A stretch of DNA of 64,000 bases from Begonia masoniana (Eukaryota; Streptophyta; Magnoliopsida; Cucurbitales; Begoniaceae), in NCBI GenBank assembly GCA_022432975.1, contig CM039508.1:19247779-19311778 (forward strand). Reading direction: 5' to 3'. Each line of letters opens with the position of its first letter. Position 1 is the stretch's first letter. A program made the position numbers and the translations under genes. The notes beneath the pieces are model-generated. The model was not told the origin of the DNA. It did not search any database and was given only the letters and a program-made list of their open reading frames with translations. This document shows, one piece after another, positions 58,773-64,000 of this stretch.

Positions 58773-61132
58773 TGTCACAACCCGAAATCCGACGGGTCGA
58801 GAATTTTGTATAATCATATTCGTAATCGAAAATGTCAACCCACTTCTTTTTTTTTGTGTATATATGTAAATACGTTTTTAAAGAAATTCTAATCAAATTT
58901 GAAGTCATTAAAAATCATTTGGAGAAAAATCTATTTAAAGAGAAGAATTAACAGACAATTGGAATGACTTCATTTGTTCACATCCACCGCTCATTTATGT
59001 CGAGCGACATCCACCGCTTAACAATAATATCCCACATCTACCGATGACGTCAGCCGGATGACTCGTTCATCCAGCATCCACCGCTCATTTCTGTCAAGCG
59101 ACATCCACTGCTCAACAGTATTATCCCACATCTACCGATGACGACAGCCGGATGACTCATTCACCCAACATCCACTGATCATTTCTGTCGAGCGACATCC
59201 ACCGCTCAATAGTATTAACCCACATCTACTGATGACGTCAGCCGGATGACTCATTCACCCAGCATCCACCGATCATTTCTGTCGAGCGACATCCACCGTT
59301 CAACAGTAATATCCCACATCTACCGATGACGTCAGCCGGATGGCTCATTCACCCAGCATCCACCGATCAACAGTAACACTCACATTAACAGAGTAACTTC
59401 TACCAATGACATTAACCAGATGACTTGTTCATCTAGCATCCACCGATCAACAACAACGATCAACATCTACCGATTATCGATCGACGTTGAGACTTCAATT
59501 CCCCCCCCCCCCCCCTTTTTTAAAGAACTTAACTCCCTTTTCCAAAACCTCCATACACATAAACCACACATTCCTTAACTTAGTTCGTAGCGGAAGACTT
59601 CTCATATAAAGAAGATTCTTAAATCTGGAACTTTCATAGACTTAAACTCATACTTAATAAGTTAAATATCTGTTAACATAAAGAAATACTTTTCCTATTT
59701 ATGCAATCTTAACATAGATCTTACTAAATTGTACTGAAAGAAACACTCCGCGGCTTAAAGAAAAATCACTTCCCAGCCACAAATCATCACCATGAGCAGC
59801 AACCAGCAACCAGACCTAAGCATTTCCTTCTAGACTGCAGTCCTCACCTGTTGTTTCGTCACCTATATCATAAGGTTCAAACTATAAGCCTAATGCTTAG
59901 TAAGGGGTGCAACAAACACACGAATACTCATGAATGCATGCTCAATAAAATTATGTTCTCATTCATTTTCAAATCGTGGGAATCATATTCTTGTCCATCG
60001 TTTTCATATCATGGATTAAGGAGGAGTTTGTGCCGAAGGGGGGTAGGCAGTGTGCGTGTACATGGTCTATTCCTGGACTGTGACATGGCCAAACCGCCCC
60101 CCCAACTCTCTCTTAATCAGAGTTTCATACGTTTCATTCTTCTTGTCTCATTTATAAAGGGAATGCATTAAAACATTTTGTATGCTCGGTAAGTGAATCA
60201 TGATGCATAGACATAGACATTTTCAGAAACAGTAGACCATGGGAGGAGTCGTTCACTAGAAAATCAGGCATACACTATTCTCAAACATTATACTAAAACA
60301 GACGATCTTCCCAAACATCATTGAATACCAGAAACAAACTCACCCTACTACTCTTGTGATGTAGAACTCTAGAAGCCGGAAACTTAACACACTCACTTAC
60401 CTGGATTCCTTAGCAATGTCTTTCCTTCACTTGGAGTTTTTTCCTACCTAAGACATTTCACGTATTAATGTAAGAAAACAAATTCTAAGTAGTCTAATAT
60501 TCTAGAATGGTAGCTTTCTAACTAAGTATATATATCCTAGAAGTCTAACTTATTTCCATTTGAGCATTATATCAGCCACCTAGTGTGCATAAAAATCTCA
60601 GCTAAACGATAATGGTGTTCGGGTTCACCAACAACCCAGGCTCAGCCAACGTTCATTATTTCTACTTATTATCTACAACAATCATAAATGCTATGTTAAT
60701 AGCTATATCTACCATGATACTTCAACTTCCTCAGAAAACCCGAATCTAAATTTCTAATCAACTCTCAAATGACTAATCAGTAAACACATTGTCCAAATCC
60801 TATCTTGAACTTGGAGTATCGGAAGAAATTCGAAGGGAGTTGATCGCTGGAGGAAGAACAGAGAAGGGAGCTGAGGGAAGAGAGAGTCGGCTGCGAGAGG
60901 AAAGTCGGCTGGTGAAGGTTTTTGTGAGGTTTAAGGATTTCCATTTTCTATTTATACACTTAATAAGCTAGGCTTAATTACAAGTTTGTCACCAAACCTA
61001 ATTTTTATAAAAACAACTAATTAAACTTTGACGCCCAAATTTCTGACCAAAGTAATATATATATACAGAGGTGGCAGTTAATTCCATTTACCTTAAAGAG
61101 AGTTCACCTGTCAGAAGTTGTCGGGTGTTACA
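58773..61132 (-). repeat. 3' LTR of a reverse-strand gypsy element
   Basis: On the - strand it runs from TGTAACACCCGAC to CGGGTTGTGACA, about 2.36 kb. It is preceded (61,133-61,145) by the polypurine tract AAGGAGGGGTGGA and by integrase sequence. It holds a 94-bp minisatellite (58,980-59,470), a C run of 15 at 59,501-59,515, and no gene. It is inserted in copia pol. Confidence 0.85.
58980..59470. repeat. About 94-bp minisatellite, 5 units, in the gypsy LTR
   Basis: Units of ACATCCACCGCTCATTTCTG, CGAGCGACATCCACCGCTCA and CTACCGATGACGTCAGCCGG followed by ATGACTCATTCACCCAGC. The core GATGACGTCAGCCGGATGA matches the reverse complement of the 75-bp repeat at 19.7-21.4 kb except at one base. Confidence 0.88.
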
Positions 61133-61149
61133 TCCACCCCTCCTTAAAC

Positions 61150-61473
61150 AAAATTTTTGCCCTAAAAAATTGATCGGACAAATAACTCTGGATACTTGTT
61201 CAACATGTCCTGTTGTCGCTCCCACGTGGCTTCTTCAACGCCGTGATTTGTCCACAAAACCTTTACTAGTGGAATTTTCTTATTTTACAGAATCTTAACC
61301 GCAGACTCCAAAATTTGTACCGGTTTCTCTTCATACACTAAGGTCGGCTGGATCTCGATTTCCGTTGGCAAAACAACAAGCGTCGGGTCACGTATGCATC
61401 TTCTTAGCATTGACACATGAAAGACATTGTGAATCGTTTCCAGCGAAGGGGGCAACTGTAATTTATAAGCTGT
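61150..61473 (-). pseudogene. Gypsy integrase C-terminal fragment
   Basis: On the - strand, YKLQLPPSLETIHNVFHVSM, RRCIRDPTLVVLPTEIEIQP and YEEKPVQILESAVKIL, then a TAA at about 61,297, then [20 protein letters not shown]. This is the end of a chromovirus integrase related to that at 38,021-39,242, with a chromodomain-like tail. It is broken by the TAA and cut at 61,473 by the insertion of the LTR that follows. The rest of the element should lie beyond the window. Confidence 0.85.
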
Positions 61474-64000
61474 TGTAACACCCGAGTTTTTGGGTTCCCG
61501 CTCCAAGGCTATTTTCATAAATAGCAAAATAAGTCCGTTTTGTGAACGGTGAGTTTTGTTAGAACTCTAAGATTAAATTGGAATATTTGGAGAAATAAGG
61601 AAATTGCAGAGAAACCGAATCGATAGACTAATTAAAGAATTAAGCATAGAATTGAGGTTGGGGCATTTAAGTAATTTAGTAAATAAAAATTATAATTTCT
61701 AATTATAATTTTTATACAAAATTTGAATGGCTTCGTGAGGAAGCCATTCCTCTGCCGAGAGTCCCGACGCCGAGAGAGAGACGAAAAGCCGTACGATCCT
61801 CCGACGGCGACCAGGCTTTTCCGACCTGCCATTCTGACGTGCCGACGCCGGCGAGCTGAACCAGAGCTCAGGTTCGGTCTTCTCCGCGCCAGACTCGACC
61901 GAAAACAGGTTGAGTTTTCTTCCCTGTTTCGTTCTGTTCATGGCCGACGGTGGCAAGCTCGATTGAGCTCCGTCCACCGGCCCTTTTAGGTTGCTTTTAG
62001 CGGTGAATGGCCGAGCTCGGTGCTGGCATGGATTGCCGAGCAATGAGGAGCTCGGATTTGGGGAAAAACCGTTGGCTAGGTTTAGGGCAATTCGGGTTTC
62101 TGAATTGGAACTCCGATTTTTATGTTAGTTTATGTTAATTGGATGTTAGGAGGATAGATTAGTGAGGAATTGAGAGAGTTTTGATGAAAAATTGAAAAAG
62201 TTAAATTTTGGGAAAAAGGGCAGTTTCGGGTTTTGTGATTTTTGACCTGGTTCCGGGTATTTGTTTTAGAATTCCTTTTGGCAGATTAAAATAGGTTATT
62301 AGAGGAGTACGTGGCCGCTAGAATCGTTCGATTCCAATAACCGACGCGAAAGTTACGCGCGTTCGAAATTTTAGGTCGGTTTTTACCGAACCCAAATTTG
62401 TGGCCCATTTAATTAGATTTTAGTTGAATTAGGCTAGAAATAGTAATTAGAGATGTTTTCACGAAAATAAGAGTTTAGTTATGCCCGAACGAAATGAGCT
62501 AGAGTTTTTGAAAAGATTGTCTTAGCTCGGGATTTCGTTTAGCTTTGGAATGGATGATTTAGATTAATACTAATGACGTGCTATGAAATGCCTTAGGTGG
62601 AGACGACTATTGGACGGTGCTCGGCTAGCTACAGATGCCAGGTAAGTGGATGTTAGGTTTCCGGCCCTTAAGGCCCTACATCGTGGCAACGTTAGGTTTT
62701 ACTACTTTGATGATGATTTTCTGATTGTGGGAATTTATGAGTCGGGTAGCTTAGAATGTTAGTTGTTTAAGAAGTCTGTTGAGAATAGCATATGTCTATG
62801 TATGTTGTGAATTGTTTGAGGATATGTTTTGATGATATGTCGTACATAGATTTCCCATGCATCATGTTTTAGAAAAGTACGAAAATGTTTTAGCATGTGT
62901 TTTCAAGAATTGAACGTAGAAATGACAACGATGTAAAACAAAAATGTAAAGTGTCTGAGGGAAGTGGTTAACCCTTCAGATGTAGATTGTGGAACGTCCA
63001 GAAAATGTATGATATCTGAAGGAAGTGGTTCACCCTTCAGGTAAAGATTTATATGTGGAACGTCTAGAGATGGAGAAACTAATCCGCCCTCCATTGGTAG
63101 AGGATTACATGTATGAATGATGTAAATGAAATGAATATGAATGATGAAACGAAATGAAATGAATATGTATGATGAAACGAAACGAAACGAATATGAACGA
63201 TGAAACGAAACGAAACGATTACGTACGATGAAACTGTAGAAACTGCATATGTTAAGTAAAATGTTTTAAATTCATATAGTGCATCCTCTTACTAAGCATT
63301 AGGCTTAATGTATATGTTGCATGATGTAGGTGACAGGTGCGAAAGTGAGAGTTTCCCTTGATGACAAAGAACAGGTGGTCGACGGATGGTCCCCGTGGCG
63401 ACGGGGTGTGTTTTGGCTTGAAGATCCGATGGTTTGAGTGATGTATGTCGAATGGATGTGGGTTAGCCTTGTTGGTTAGTAGGTCTACGTGTCAGTTGTT
63501 TATGAAAATGTTTAAGTATATGAATTAGAGGTTTTGATAGAAAATTGTATGATAAGTCGAATGTTGATGTATATGTATGAAAATGTTTAAGTATATGGGT
63601 TAGATGCTTTGATAGAAAATGCATGAATAGTTGAGCCTTGATGTATATGTAGTGGTAGTAGATTGTTTAGAGTTTAGGTGTCTTTATTTTAGAAATATAC
63701 TGGAACTGCTTGGGTTATTTTAACAGATAAGGATAAGCTCGATTTTTAGAGCGACCCATGCAGTTCGTTTTCTTGAATTTGTCTGAAATTGTAGGTTAGC
63801 TTAGCGTTATGTTTTGACGATTGAGGAATGAGTGATTTAAGGGATTTCAACAATCCGAGACTTCAATTTAATGATTTAGAAGTCGAAACGTTATGAGTGA
63901 TATAAAAAGAAAAATTTATGTGGTTACGAGAGTTTAAAGTTAAGGTTACGTTAGGGTTAGTTTGTTTAAGGGTTTTGGGTTATGTTTAAAGTAAAATGAA
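61474..64000 (+). mobile_element. LTR of a further gypsy-type element, runs off the window
   Basis: It begins TGTAACACCCGAGTTTTT inside the reverse-strand integrase. It shares blocks with the solo LTR at 11,899: the hairpin AATGGCTTCGTGAGGAAGCCATT area (about 61,727), CAAGCTCGATTGAGCTCCGT (61,950-61,970) and GTGGCCGCTAGAATCGTTCG (62,311). Later parts resemble gypsy LTRs (CATGCATCATGTTTTAGAAA). GAAACGAAACGAATATG repeats lie at 63,140-63,220. No gene is seen, and the right end and TSD (expected GCTGT) lie outside. Confidence 0.7.

Overview
The window is plant nuclear DNA, almost certainly from a flowering plant. It is built nearly entirely of transposable elements: a Mutator-like (MULE) DNA transposon, Ty3/gypsy and Ty1/copia retroelements, a solo LTR, a TRIM and small non-autonomous hAT elements. 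It also carries large minisatellite and microsatellite arrays. I recognise no intact host gene, no tRNA or rRNA gene, no CRISPR array and nothing bacterial. The species cannot be named from sequence alone.

The best-resolved object is a nested stack in copy B, with target-site duplications (TSDs) readable at every level. A non-autonomous hAT element (26,842-54,687, 8-bp TSD GTATGGAA) was split by a 27-kb MULE (27,415-54,494, 9-bp TSD TTTCCTTAA). The MULE was in turn invaded by a Ty3/gypsy element (33,393-41,891, 5-bp TSD TAGTA) and by a retroelement now left as a solo LTR (42,600-47,557, 5-bp TSD AGTAT). The MULE carries a MuDR-type transposase on the + strand near its left end (28,380-30,501) and a second transposon-associated gene on the - strand near its right end (48,994-49,911). 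The two genes converge. Between them lie an inverted repeat and a possible captured gene fragment.

A second copy of the same stack lies at 1-19,720 (copy A). It is collinear with 29,936-56,913 (copy B) and is cut on its left by the window edge. Copy A has the same MULE, hAT, gypsy and solo-LTR junctions, the same internal deletion in gypsy pol, and the same diagnostic differences between the 5' and 3' gypsy LTRs. It is therefore a segmental duplication that postdates all four insertions. The copies differ by about 7.2 kb, nearly all in tandem repeats that are longer in B: 420-bp units (6 against 4), 41-bp units (about 78 against 10), 16-bp units (76 against about 3), 54-bp units (39 against about 4), and a 2-kb pure (GA)n tract in the right MULE terminal repeat that copy A lacks. 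Copy A also has many one-base indels relative to B, which may be decay or poor consensus.

Between the copies (19,720-26,833) lie a 75-bp minisatellite inside an LTR remnant, a TRIM retroelement (21,680-22,503), a second 745-bp hAT element (23,229-23,973) and a decayed reverse-strand copia pol (24,280-25,800). To the right of copy B (56,908-64,000) is another nest: a reverse-strand copia element with LTR, polypurine tract and RNase H, interrupted by the 3' LTR of a reverse-strand gypsy element, whose pol is itself interrupted at 61,474 by a forward LTR running off the window. Only the copy B gypsy gag-protease and integrase frames and parts of the MULE transposase remain long open frames. The gypsy lacks the reverse transcriptase core and RNase H, so it could not move without help.
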